Assembly: GCF_021462225.1 (NCBI RefSeq)
Contig: NC_061806.1
Location: forward strand, 28,416,144 to 28,480,143
Length of the DNA stretch: 64,000 bases
Direction: 5' to 3'
Source of the DNA: Girardinichthys multiradiatus
Lineage: Eukaryota; Chordata; Actinopteri; Cyprinodontiformes; Goodeidae
Shown: positions 35,001-47,000 of the stretch, piece by piece
Layout of the letters: each line of letters starts with the position of its first letter
How positions within the stretch are numbered: the stretch's first letter is position 1
Position numbers and translations under genes: made by a program
The notes under the pieces: generated by a model
What the model was told of the DNA's origin: nothing
Databases searched by the model: none
Seen by the model: only the letters and a program-made list of their open reading frames with translations

Positions 35001-38000
35001 TCAGGCTTCTTCTCTGCTCAGTAAAGTCTGTGAATGTAACTCTAGGTTGTAGAGCTGGACTAAGTTTCTCCAAACTAATCCCTGCTCCATGAGGTTCTAT
35101 CAGCTGGTGCTGGAAGATGGTTCTGGATGCAGAACCAGCAAAGGGATCAGAGATCACTGCTGTCCAGCTGAGGCTGCTCCCTGAAAGTCCTCCAGATTCC
35201 TTGATGGTTTCAAGATGTTCTGGTCAGCAGAGGTAGAAAAATGAAGATCCTTCTAATCTTTCATCAGTTTAAAACAACTTCAACTTGTTAATTTCCAGCT
35301 GGCTCTAAATCAGCTCCATCCCAACTGTCTTTTGGACCATGTTGCAGGATGAGGAGCAGGAATGGATAAACGTCAACAAATCAAATGAAGCTGCTAAGAA
35401 TGGGAACATCAACCATGGAGGCTTCATGCAGGAGAAACGGTGGTTCTGGCTGAAACTGCGTCTTCTTGCAGGAGACTGCAGCTGTATCTGTTTTTGTAAT
35501 ATGCTCACACATGCAGAAACCTATAGCTCATTTGCATTCACAGCTGCACTTTAACATTTAAATGACTACTTCCTAAAGGAATGATGTTCCAGGCAACTGC
35601 TGGCAGGAATGCTGAGCTGGTTCCCACACCTTAACCATATAACATGTTTAACACTAAAAAATGAGGCAACCTTTTACAACCTGTTTTCATTAAGCATCTT
35701 AGAGTTTTTGGAGACTTTTTGTTCAGAGAATCAATATTTACAGACAGCAACATCTGTCTTCAGGTGATCAGCTTGATCAGTTTGATGTGTAGCCCAGTGG
35801 TGCCTCAAGGTTGTGTATGTGTGTGTGTGTGTGTGTGTGTAGGTGGGTGAGGTGTCAGCACTAATAACCTGGGGGTGAAATGGGTACGTTGCTATGGCAG
35901 AACCTTAACTTTAGGTATGATTAAAAAACCAAAATCTTAAAACTGTTTAGGATTTAAAGCACCCTAACAATTGCTCCTGTCTCTCAGTACCACTATACCA
36001 AAAATCAGCTGATTTGATAAGTTAGAATTTCCCTTTCAGTGTGGGGTGTGAGATAGACCTTCAACAATAATTATTGTTGTTGTTATTCATGCATAAATGG
36101 TAATATGCATCTAAGACATTTTGGCTATGAGTTGTCTAGTAGGAGGGGTAATGGGGGTGGTGCTGAATTTATTGGGTTCCTCACCAGAACCCCCACTGAC
36201 TGTAATACTGTGAAAGCTTCAGAGGAGGAGGAGCTGAACCTTCTCTGAGTGTAGTTAGTTTTAAAGCCACCAGATGGCAACATTTAGTGTTGAGCTGCAG
36301 CACAGCCCTGAAGCCTGTTTACAAACTCAGGGGGTGGTTCTCCTTTTGGCATTTTTTGTGTAGATCAGAACCTGTGTTCTGGTTCTGCCTTCATGTTCAA
36401 TGAAGCTGAGAGAAGACTGTTAAGCATTCCAGTTTTCCTTCCTGTGCTGTATGTTTTCTGACTCTTATTCTTTTGTACAATCCTGTCATGGCCCGTTGCT
36501 CCTAAAACAACACTTTTGACCTTTAGCTGTTTGGGTGAGAAGAAGTTATTCAGAGAGCCACACCTGTGTCACATTCCTCCTCAGCAAAAGAGTCATAGAT
36601 GAACATTGAAGCGACTGATGCAACCACGCTATATTTAAACCCTCTTCACATTTTATTGCAACATCTCCAACATCACTGACGAAGCTGCACCTGAAGATTT
36701 CTGGTCTGAAATCAACTGGGCAGCAGTCAGGGAGATCGTCGCCAACCTCCATCCTCTATCTTCTTTCCATGTTTCACTGAAGGCTTCAGACAAAGTGGAG
36801 CATGTTGAAAATCACCATGAATGAGGCAGTTTGAACTAGACAGAGGTTGTTCATCATGAGTTTAAGAGATAAACCCTGAGAATCACCTCCGTGTGATATT
36901 TCAGAGTGGACTGTGGGAGGTTTTCCACCTTCTCAGAGATGTTGACTCTCACTGTCCACATACAGAATGAGCTGTTGGTGTTTTTATGGTAAAATGTCTG
37001 CAGTCATACTGTTCAGAGAACTGCGTCTGTTTCAGGTCATCAACAAGTTTTTAGTCTGCTGAGCTGTTATTTTGGTAAATATTCAGCAGTTTTACATCAG
37101 AATCACTGTGGGGTCAGCCACAGCGCCCAGTACACCAAGCTCAGCTGAAAACCCTCAGCCTAAAGTTCTGTTCCAGCTCTCTGTGACCGGTTCTAACAGT
37201 AGCTGCACTGAAAACAGAACATCATCAGGTTCCCTCCAGTATCCTCCAGTTCAAGTCATTATTACATGGTTACCAGTGCAGAAACCAGATCAACCAGTCC
37301 TCCTCCTTATCCAGCAGTATGTAGAACCTTCTTCAGCTGCCAGTATATCACATCGTTGTGGAGGAATAATGGTCCATTCTTCTTCCCACTTTGCTTCAGT
37401 TCATTGAGGTTTCATTTAATTTCTCTAAAGGTTCCACCAGTCTTTGCTGCCATCTTGTTTTTAGAGAGAAGAGGCTTTCTCCTTCAACCTTCCAAGTAGC
37501 CATACTGGTTCAGTGTTTTTGTAACTGTCCTGTCGTGACCTTTAACCTGCTAACTGAGACTTGCAGAGTCTAATATGGAGCTCTTGTTTTTTGTGGTCTT
37601 TTCTCTGAGCTTACTATCTTGTACTGAATCTGCCGAGATGTCCATTCCTGGGAAGATTGGCAGCTGTCAGATGTTTTCCATTTGGGAATAATCTTTCTAT
37701 CTGTAGAATGATAGACTTCAGATAGTTTGGAGATGACCTTCAGACCCAGAGTGATGGGCATCAACAGTTCCTACCCATCAAGGTCACTGCTGATGTCTTT
37801 TCACCTTGATGTTGTGTTACTGCACCGCTGTAGGGCCAGAGCAGCAAAATGTCAAATTCATGCATCTATAAGGTGCTCAATCTGATGCTGTTCAGGTAAC
37901 ATCTCAAAATCATCTCTTGCCTGAAATCCTCTGGAAGCAGTGAGAGGAGAGCTGGTTTTTACCATGACTGGGAAACCAAAGAGTAAAGAAGAAGGCTCTT

Positions 38001-41000
38001 CAGATTTGATTGTTTCATTTCAGAGTTTGTTGTAGCTGCTCAAATGAGCTGGAAACCTTGTCAGATCCCTGCAGGGTTCTGCATTGCTGCATCTCTAGCG
38101 GTACTTAAGGCTGATGCTACCTTCAGCAGGTTCTCACTACCCAGGGTGTTAACAGGAGGGACGTTCTGATCAGGGAGTATAATCTGCTGACTGATGCTGA
38201 ATCATCAGAGCTGCAGGAAGCTGACCGTGACTTGAAGCTCAGAATTGTGACTGATGATTCAGTGATCTGGTTCCTCCTGACCAGGCTGTCTTCTGTCAGG
38301 TTCAAATGTGATTCTCAGGATGTTGTTTTAGTTGCAATGAAGCTGTCGGTGTGTTCAGGAACTCTGAAGCTGAAGCTCAGTGATGGATCAGTCTGACATC
38401 TGCTCAGCTGACTTCAGATCAGCCCAGGAACAGTCTGAGGAAAGATGACCCAGTAGGCTGGGCTCTTCATGTTGATTATCTCACAACCTTCTCAAGAACT
38501 TCAGTGCTAAAGGAGGTTATGAAACAGGAGGTTATGCGATTTTCAGGAGCCAATGGACCATGAAGGACAGCTTTCTGTAAAAGAACTGGATATTCATATG
38601 GTCCATGTCTTTACAGAGGTGGTTCTGTAGGAAAGAACAGGAAAAATACTGATCCAAATGGAGTTTAAGGACTGAAATATAATCCTCATACCACATTTGG
38701 GCCACACTCAAAGAACATGAGCAAGTGTGCTCCTGCTACATGACTGAAGGTGAAGGAAAACAAAGAAATAAATCAGAAATGGACAGAACCTCCCACAAAC
38801 ACATTCATGGATGCTCTTAGCTCAGATTCTGCTCCTGTTCTGTTTAGGGACTGGACCATGACTACTCTGTGGGAGGTCATGTTTGCTTTGAGCTGGTTAT
38901 GTCAGCTGACTGAGTTTTGCTTATCTAACCAGTCTTCCCGGCTGCACCTGGTGCATTTGATGATAGAAATGGTTCTGAATGTGGAAGGATAATTCTGGAC
39001 CTGCAGAAATACACACAGCGGTTCCTGGCTAGTTTTTATGACCACACCCTGACCCAGTCTGATCATATGACCGCTGCTTCACCACTTCCTGTCTCTCTGT
39101 GTTCCTTCAGCTTCCAGTATTCAGGAGCAGAGCCAGAACCAGAACCTGACGACAGGATGAGTTCAAGCTTCAGCAGCCTGAGCACCAAACTGACCCTAAA
39201 GAACTCATCTCCTCCCAAAGAGGAGGAACCCAAACCCTGTTTCCACAAAGTGTCTCTGGTTGGTACTGAAACCAGCAGCATATCCGAGCAAACGGATCCT
39301 GAACCAGAATATAGGTTTAAGAACTGTTTTCATGGTGTAACTCAGTATAAGTCCAGCAGGTCCTTCCTCCTGGACTCCTCCGACACCTCCTCTGCTCTGC
39401 CTGAGGATGCACCTTACACACACATTAGCTCCTCCTCATCTGCTCCCAGCAGCCTGACTGACAGCTCTGTGTATCTAAGCCCTGTTGAAGTGGGGGAGTG
39501 GAGGCGGAGCCTGCTGGAGGAGGAGGAGCAGCCAGCTGCTCCTGCTAGTGAGGGGGAGGAACGGCTGAAAGGAGAGACAGAGTGGAGAAAATCTAAGTGG
39601 GAGCTGGAGCAGCTCACTGTGTCCTCCTGCAGCACCGACGACGACTCCTGCTTCACCGGAGTTTTCAGGGCCACCCTGGTGGATCTTGTCTCTGATCCTG
39701 CACCTTCCCTCTCTCCCCCATCCTCCCCGGGCATGGACTCCGCCTTCAATGAAATGGACATCCTGGTGGACACCCTGAAGAGCATGGAGCCCTCTCAGAG
39801 GCCCAGGAGCACAAGCTTACGAGCAGCTCCTCCTGTCTTGGTCTCCCCCCTGCCCCCCATCAAGGAGGACATGTTGAGCCCCATCATCTCTGACCCGACC
39901 CCCTCCCTCATCCGCCCCCCACTGAAGACAGAGGAGCCCCAGAACCAACCCTACACCCTACTGGCTGGCCTGGGCCTGAAGAAGAACACCTCCAGAGACA
40001 ACTGCTCCCTGCTGGAGCTGATGAAGAAAAGTCAGGTACCCCACACTCTACAGACTTCAGACTGAGCATGAAACACTCAGTTTATTTAGTCACGGCTCAT
40101 TGAGATATTTTAGATTCAAATCAATCTGAGGTTTGAGTTTGACAGCCACAGTTAAACACTGAGGGTTCATATTCAGAAATGTTCAGAACTTCACAGACAG
40201 CAGCTGCAGCTTGAGCTCCAACAGTGTCGCAGGATCAATCTGGAAAAGTCAGGATGTCCTTGTCCTGCTCTGGAGTGTCACTGAATTCATCTTTGTTGGG
40301 GATGACGGTGGTAGGGGTTCGTCCTGTAACCGGTAGGTTGCCTTTCGAACCCCCACTCCGTTTGTCTCAGTCGTTGTGTCCTTGGACAAGACACTTCACC
40401 CGCCTTGCCTGCTGACGGTGGCCAGAGGGCCTGGTGGCACCCATTGTATGGTAGCCTCACTACTGTCAGTCTGCCCCAGTCAGTACTGCCACTGCCAGTT
40501 TGGAATGTGTGCATTAATGACTGGTTCTAGTGTAAACAGATTTCGGGTCCTCAGATTTGATAAAACACTATACCAGTGCCGACCATTTACCATTTCTTGG
40601 TGTTTAATCCTGATCAGCTCTGATCTGGAATCCTCCTGCAAAACTCACTAGACTTTAAAAACAAAGTAGAAATCTATGTTAGCGGGAAGTAAAATTTATG
40701 GAAGTAAATGTTAATTGTTTCTATTAACCTGAAGCTGCAGCTCAGTTTCCTCTGATCTCAGAGGTCTAACTCTCAGACCTCTTTATTCCTCAGGAACATA
40801 TCTCGAACCTGCCTAACGGAAATGGAGCTCCTCAGTCTCCCACCACCAGCTCCCGCCTCAACGGCAGCATCCTCTTCGGAAATTACCGCTCCTTATCTGT
40901 GGAACAGAAGCTGGAAAATGGGAACACCGAGCCGCTCTGTTCCCACACCAGATCTCTGCCAGAGACTGGATCGTCAGGTATGACGGTAAGGGAGTCTGGT

Positions 41001-44000
41001 AAAGTGGGGCCCCTTGGGAACACAACCGGGTCCCGTGTGGAGCATCTCTCCTTCGTCGTGAACTCCTCTTCATTGGGCTCCATGAATGGAAGCGGGGACT
41101 CCAGCTTTTTTAGGACCAGCTGTCCTGCCTCCCTGAGCCTCGGCTCCCCCACCACCAACATCCCCACCAGCCTGCTCAGCCCCACCGGCTCCATCAACCT
41201 GCATAGGCCCCTCACCAACCCGGAGCCTCACCTGTTCAGCCAGGGGCCAGGGGTCCTGCAGAGGAGCCTCAGCTGTGAGGGGTTGTCGCAGACACCCCAG
41301 TTCAGTAGCCTGCAGGGAAGCCCCCAGTTCAGTAGCCTGCAGGGAAGCCCCCGGTTCAGTAGCCTGCAGGGAAGCCCCCGGTTCAGTAGCCTGCAGGGAA
41401 GCCCCCAGTTCAGTAGCCTGCAGGGAGGGCCCCAGTTCAGTAGCCTGCAGGGAGGGCCCCAGTTCAGTAGCCTGCAGGGTGGGCCCCAGTTCAGTAGCCT
41501 GCAGGGTGGGCCCCAGTTCTGTAGCCTGCAGGGAAGCCCCCAGTTCAGTAGCCTGCAGGGGGGGCCCCAGTTCAGTAGCCTGCAGGGAGGGCCCCAGTTC
41601 AGCAGTTTGCCCACAGCTTCTCAGTTCCAGAGCCAGCAAGATGAACCAGACTTTAGCCTGATGTCGAAGTACCGAGCCTTCCCAGATGCCTATGTGAGTA
41701 CCGCAACATGAGTGCATGTTACAGAGTGTGTGTGTGTGTGTGTCCCCCCCCCATGAAAGGCCACGGGTTAGAAGCGGATGAAGCCCCCAGGATGAGTCTG
41801 CCCACAGAAGACCGGATTCTGTTCCATTTTTTTAGATTTTAGTAAATATTTGGAGATGGATCCTTTCATGCTGCAGAATAAAACGTCTCTGTACTCTTCA
41901 CATCCTCACATCTATGATCAGTGAGGTAAAAATCCGTTTGCAGCATAGTCAGAAATGCTGCAGTGTGAGTATCGGTTTACTCTGTTCCTGCTTCTGTTTT
42001 AGAACGTCTCTTGTGTTGAACAGAAATAAAAACTGGTTTCAGAAAAACTGCAGCTTGATCCAAACATCTTTCCTCTGAACATCACATATGTAATTAGACA
42101 GCAGAGGGAGTGTTTGCGTGTGGCTCACACGTCTGCACACGTTCTGGTGCATCCATCTGTGGGCCTAGGAGCGATTTATCTGATCCAAAATGATTTTATC
42201 TGGCAGAATAATGAAGAGGTGAGAAGTGCACGGCAGGCAGCATGTGCAGAAACACTGTCAGTGATCATTAACCCTATCCCCTGATGGATGATTGGAGGAG
42301 GAGATGTGAAGCATGCAATCTAAAGAACTGATGCAGCTGGGTCTGCAGCTAGAGAAGGTTTCTGGCAGCCTGACCCAGAACCTTGGATCTCATCACCCTG
42401 ACCCAGAACCTGACCTCAGAAAACAGACCAGAACAAAGCCGTTGACAGAAGCAACCAGACTCTGAAACTGTTTTCTGGTTTGCAGTCACACCTCAAACAT
42501 GCTCCATCTTTGAGGGACAAGCTGTTTATGAGTTGTATGAAAACATTACAGACTAGAACCCTGTAGTAACCATGATGCATCAGCTTTATAAATCCTAAAC
42601 GTCCTGCTTCTGAGGTTCAGTGAATGCATCATGATCTGCAGCTGGCCAACAAGATTATTAAAGATGTCAGAGAGAGATCTGCTCACAGACAAAGAATAAC
42701 TTGTTTTATAATTTACCATTAAATCATTCTTTCAACTGCATCAACAATAGAATAAAAACATGTATTACGTAAAAAGGCTTTAGGTTTGTGTGATCCTTTA
42801 AAAATCTCACCTCTGAGGTGAAAAATCTGACTCCGAGGCTATTCCAGGTGTTTGTTCCTCTGCAGGGAAACATTAGAGCAAACCTGCAGAGGAACAGTTA
42901 TGTGAGACACACCTGTTGTCAGGCCTACAGTGACCAGTTGGTCTGATCCGCTGCAGGAGTCTGGAGTCTTGATAAGAGAATAGATTAGAAAAGGGATAAC
43001 CTTTATTGTCGCTCAGTTGTGAAACTCATTGTTAGATTGCAGAGCTTAAACTATGGTTCAGTTTGTGCAATCAGTGTTCTAGTTTTCGTAGAAGAAGAGT
43101 AGATGTTTCAGACCTTTTACTGGGAAGCTTAAAAAAAAGAAAGTGAGAACAGTTCCTGCAGAAATCATCTGGATGAACTGGGAGGATTTTTCTTTTTACC
43201 TGTTGGATTTGGAATGAAATAAAGACCTAAATTCAAAAAAGCTGAAGCTGACATTTTCTCTGTGTAGAAATGAAGCTGGCAGAGTCCTGGCAGACTGCAT
43301 TTATCAGAATGTAAAGCAGCTGTTCTAAAATCCTGCAGAAAGTCCATGCTTCACTTTTAGGTAAATATTGTCAGAGCTGTCTACACCCATCGCAGCTATC
43401 TGTCTGTTCCTGCAGAGACGCAGCCGCACCTATCCTTCACATTCATCCTCTCGTTTGTTTGATGAGGTGGAAGACGAGGTGACGGAAAGATAATTTGCTT
43501 TCCTCCAGGACCTCTCTCTGCTGCTCTTCATCACATGTTCATCTGTCTCTTTGTGGATGTGAGATTCTGCTGAAACAGCACATTTTCTGGCTCCAGGGAG
43601 GAACACTGACCTATGTGTTGTTTAAGCTCTGATGATGCTGAGATATAGGAATGTGATGGCAACTCCTGAATGCCTGTCAGCCAGCAGCTAGGATCAGGTT
43701 TGTCTACCAAAAAGCATCAGCAGTGTTGATTCTGGTGGATGGCTTGGGGCTCTCCTGACCAACCCTAACCAGCACCATTCCCTTCCTACAAACAACAACA
43801 AGCACGCTATGTTTTATTAATGCTTAGAAACATGTAGAGCATGAACCCAGAGGCGCCTCTGAGGGCTCAGAGTGTTTTAATGAATGAGTCAGACGTGTGT
43901 GACGCTGGCTTTCTGGACCTGCTAGCAGAAAACAACCTGCAGACCATGTTTTCATGTAAGAAGGAGGCAACAAAAGCTGCAGGATGCAGAGTTTACATTT

Positions 44001-47000
44001 ATTCTGTGACCCAGCAGCTGAAAACATCTTTAGCCTCTCCGTGTCAAGGTGGCTGCGTATCTGCAGAACACCATAAATGAAGTCAGAGAAGCGAGAGTTG
44101 AAACAGGATCTGTTGTCAGAAACATGATCCTATCAGTTGCCTTTTTCCTGCACAGCTGAGGTCAGATGATACCTGAGACTCTAACCTGAACAAATCTGAC
44201 CCAGAAACCCACCTGTTCCTCCTGCTGAGCCTCAGGAATCCTGAAACGTTCCAGGGCTACAGATCTTCTTCCTGATTTTAAAAAGCCACAGGATGATATA
44301 ATGTTCATCACATCTCCTCTCTGATTCCAACAGAACCTGTGAGACCGGGTCACAAGTTTGGATCGTCTGGTAGCTGTACTGATGATGTTTGTTCATAAAA
44401 GCGTTTTTTTCTGTGTGTCTGCAGTTGACTAAAGAGAAGGATCATGGGAAGCTCAACCCTCGTCCAGGAAAGGTGAGTTTCACCAAAAACCAGGAAAACT
44501 ACAGTTGGTCCAAATAACGTCACACCCTAAGAACAGAGCCAGAGTTTAAAACTGGTTCCTGCTGCTCATTTTTCAATCCTAAAGAATCATAAAATGTTAA
44601 AACTGTGGAAGATTGTTCACAAGAAGAAAGTCAGAAGCAGAAAGACATTCTGTCCCATTTAGACTTTTTGCAAGAAAAGACTAACGTGTCTCGTGTAGAA
44701 GCTGAGTCCACTTTACAACATCTGGCTTTATTCAGCTGGATCTCTGCAGCATGTGTGAGTTTAGATGAGAAACCTTCATATCCTGTAGATCAACCAATGG
44801 AGTCAGGCTGCAGAACAGAACTATTAAAGCTTGTCCAACTCTGGTCCTCTAAAGATCTGTAAAGATATGCTGGTGAGAGTGTGAGATCCAGAACAACTGC
44901 AACTGGACTCCTTCCCTTGTTTCCTTAAAATGTTTCACCTTTCATCTGAATAACTTCATCAGTTCTGAATATGGGTTGGAAGTATCATGCTTGTAAGCCG
45001 TAATCGGCACCGCCATACAAATGGGTCCTTCTATTTATTTATTTTACACTTTCCCAGCTTGAGTAGATCTTTACTGAGTTCTTTGGACTTTCTCATAGTT
45101 CTGAGTCTGGGCCAGCCCAGTCACTAAACAGAATGTAGCAGGCCTTGTTCTCAGCAGGTTGAACAGAACCTTCAGCATCAGTTACTGATCAATCTAAATG
45201 TATGAATATATCTGAGCCTGTGTGGATCAGAGGAAATCCATGATAGATTAAGACTTCTTGATCTTAAGACTCTTTGTAGTTCTGTGTTGAATAATCATTT
45301 CGCTCCCTGGACACTGGAGGAGGAATAGTTGAAATAAATCCCTGGTTTAATCTGACATGCATGAACATGATGATGGGAACATGGACTGTAAATTTGAAGA
45401 TGTTGTTCTGAAACCACTTGCAGATCAGTTGATTCTTCTCCATCTGTCAGACAATAACGAGGGGAACTCCTCGTTAGTTACCTGGTTTTCTGAACGTGTT
45501 TCTTCAATTGCAGATGTTTTATCAGATAAAGTTTATCAGGCAGATGTGAACCTCTGGATGGTTTATTAGTCTGTTTAGTCTTAATTTATGACACCGTAAA
45601 ACTGAAATAAACTCAAATAATGACTAACGGTGAAGATAACATGGCTGCTTTGCAGCAATTGACTCCAGAAAGTCTCCAGATAAAAATCATCTAATGTTTT
45701 TGCTTCAGACTTTTAATTTAATTCAAGACAAACATTCCAGATTAGTCGTAATTCTCAGATACTTCCACATATTGTTCTCATTAAAGTTGCCTGCGGGTGG
45801 GGGGGGTTGACTGTATTGTGGTTTCTTAATAACTGTTTGATGGTTGCTCTTCTTCAGAAGAACTGGTTAAATCACCTTCAGCAGAAAACCACAGTTCTCT
45901 CACAGCCAGGACCTGTTCTGGTTTCGGTTATTAAATTATTATCAGACCTGCTGGAGCATGTAGCTGCAGGTTGAGTTCACCGGCACCATGACCCGTCCAT
46001 TCTCTCCCCTGCGGCTGCTACTGCTCCACGGCGCTCGTCTTTTTACTGAAAGAGGCAGAATCCAAGCGGTGGAGCTGAACTTCAGCTTCTCCTCCACGCT
46101 GCAGGGCTAGAGAGCTCTGAACCTGTCTGAGCTGAGGAAGCAGGAGGGGCTTCCATCAGAGTTCCTAACAGGGTTCCTGTCAGACTTCCTTGTATCCATT
46201 CTCAATAGAAGCAATAGAAGAAAATAGTATTTTTATTTTCTTGATTTTTGTCTCATTTACTAACCAGAGTAAAGACAAATATCAGTTTTAAAATGATGAT
46301 TTCATTTATTAAGGGAAACAATCTATGCAAACCAACCTGAACCTTTTTAAAAATGTACTTGCCCCCCTTGTTTCATTATGATCAACTGAGATTTCCTACT
46401 TTTTTTAGTTTAGTTTACTAGCCAAACCCGGGCCTTACAATTACTACCTAAATAATCAATAAATTAGTTAAAATGAACCTGTATGACAACATGAAGTAGG
46501 CTTGAAGATCATCAATCTCTGATCTAAAGAAATTCAAAAACACATGAGAAACAAGGTCACTGACATTTATCAGTCTGGAAAGGGTTACAAAGCTGTTTCT
46601 AAGGCTTTGGGTCTCCAGAGGAGAACAGTTAGAACCATTATCCCACATGGAACAGTGGAGAACGTTCCCAGGAGAGGCTAGCCTACGAAACTTTCTCCAA
46701 GAGCTCATCAACAACTCATCCTGGAGGTCAGAGAAAAACCTAGAACAGCATCTAAAGCCCTGCAGGCCTCACTGCCTCTGTTAAGGTCAGAGGTCATGAA
46801 TCAACAAATAAGAAAGAGAGACTGGGCAAAATTGGCCTACGTCTAAGACCAGAAACACTGCTGCTGAACATTACATCCGCAGTCAACGTGTTGGTAGTGT
46901 CATGGTCTGGGCTGCTTTCCAGCTTCAGAATCTGGAATACTGGCTGTATGGAACCATGAATTCTGCTTCCCAGGAAACTCCTGAAGGGGAATGTCCAACG

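Larger units (their letters stand above)
33766..39110 (+). other. Intron 4 of the crystallin-family gene
   Basis: 5.3 kb. Holds a minus-strand SINE (34,441-34,636), an unclassified repeat-like stretch (about 34,790-35,260), a (GT)n run (35,814-35,840) and a Tc1-type relic (about 37,490-37,810). No other exon is needed, as exon 4 and exon 5 join in phase. Confidence 0.7.

Noticed and set aside
39067..39110. Upstream extension of exon 5 to the ATG at 39,067
   Set aside because: The stretch ends in a good acceptor (TTCCTTCAG) and the exon joins exon 4 in phase from 39,111. The upstream codons are chance.
41070..41717. 215-codon minus-strand ORF (and other-frame ORFs) over exon 6
   Set aside because: Produced by the 27-bp repeat, which lacks stops in several frames on both strands. 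The plus frame joins in phase with exons 5 and 7 and is the real one.
45300..45420. A second, decayed exon 8 upstream of duplicated block copy 1
   Set aside because: Compared by eye with 47,646-47,764 and found no similarity; homology begins only at 45,413/47,901.
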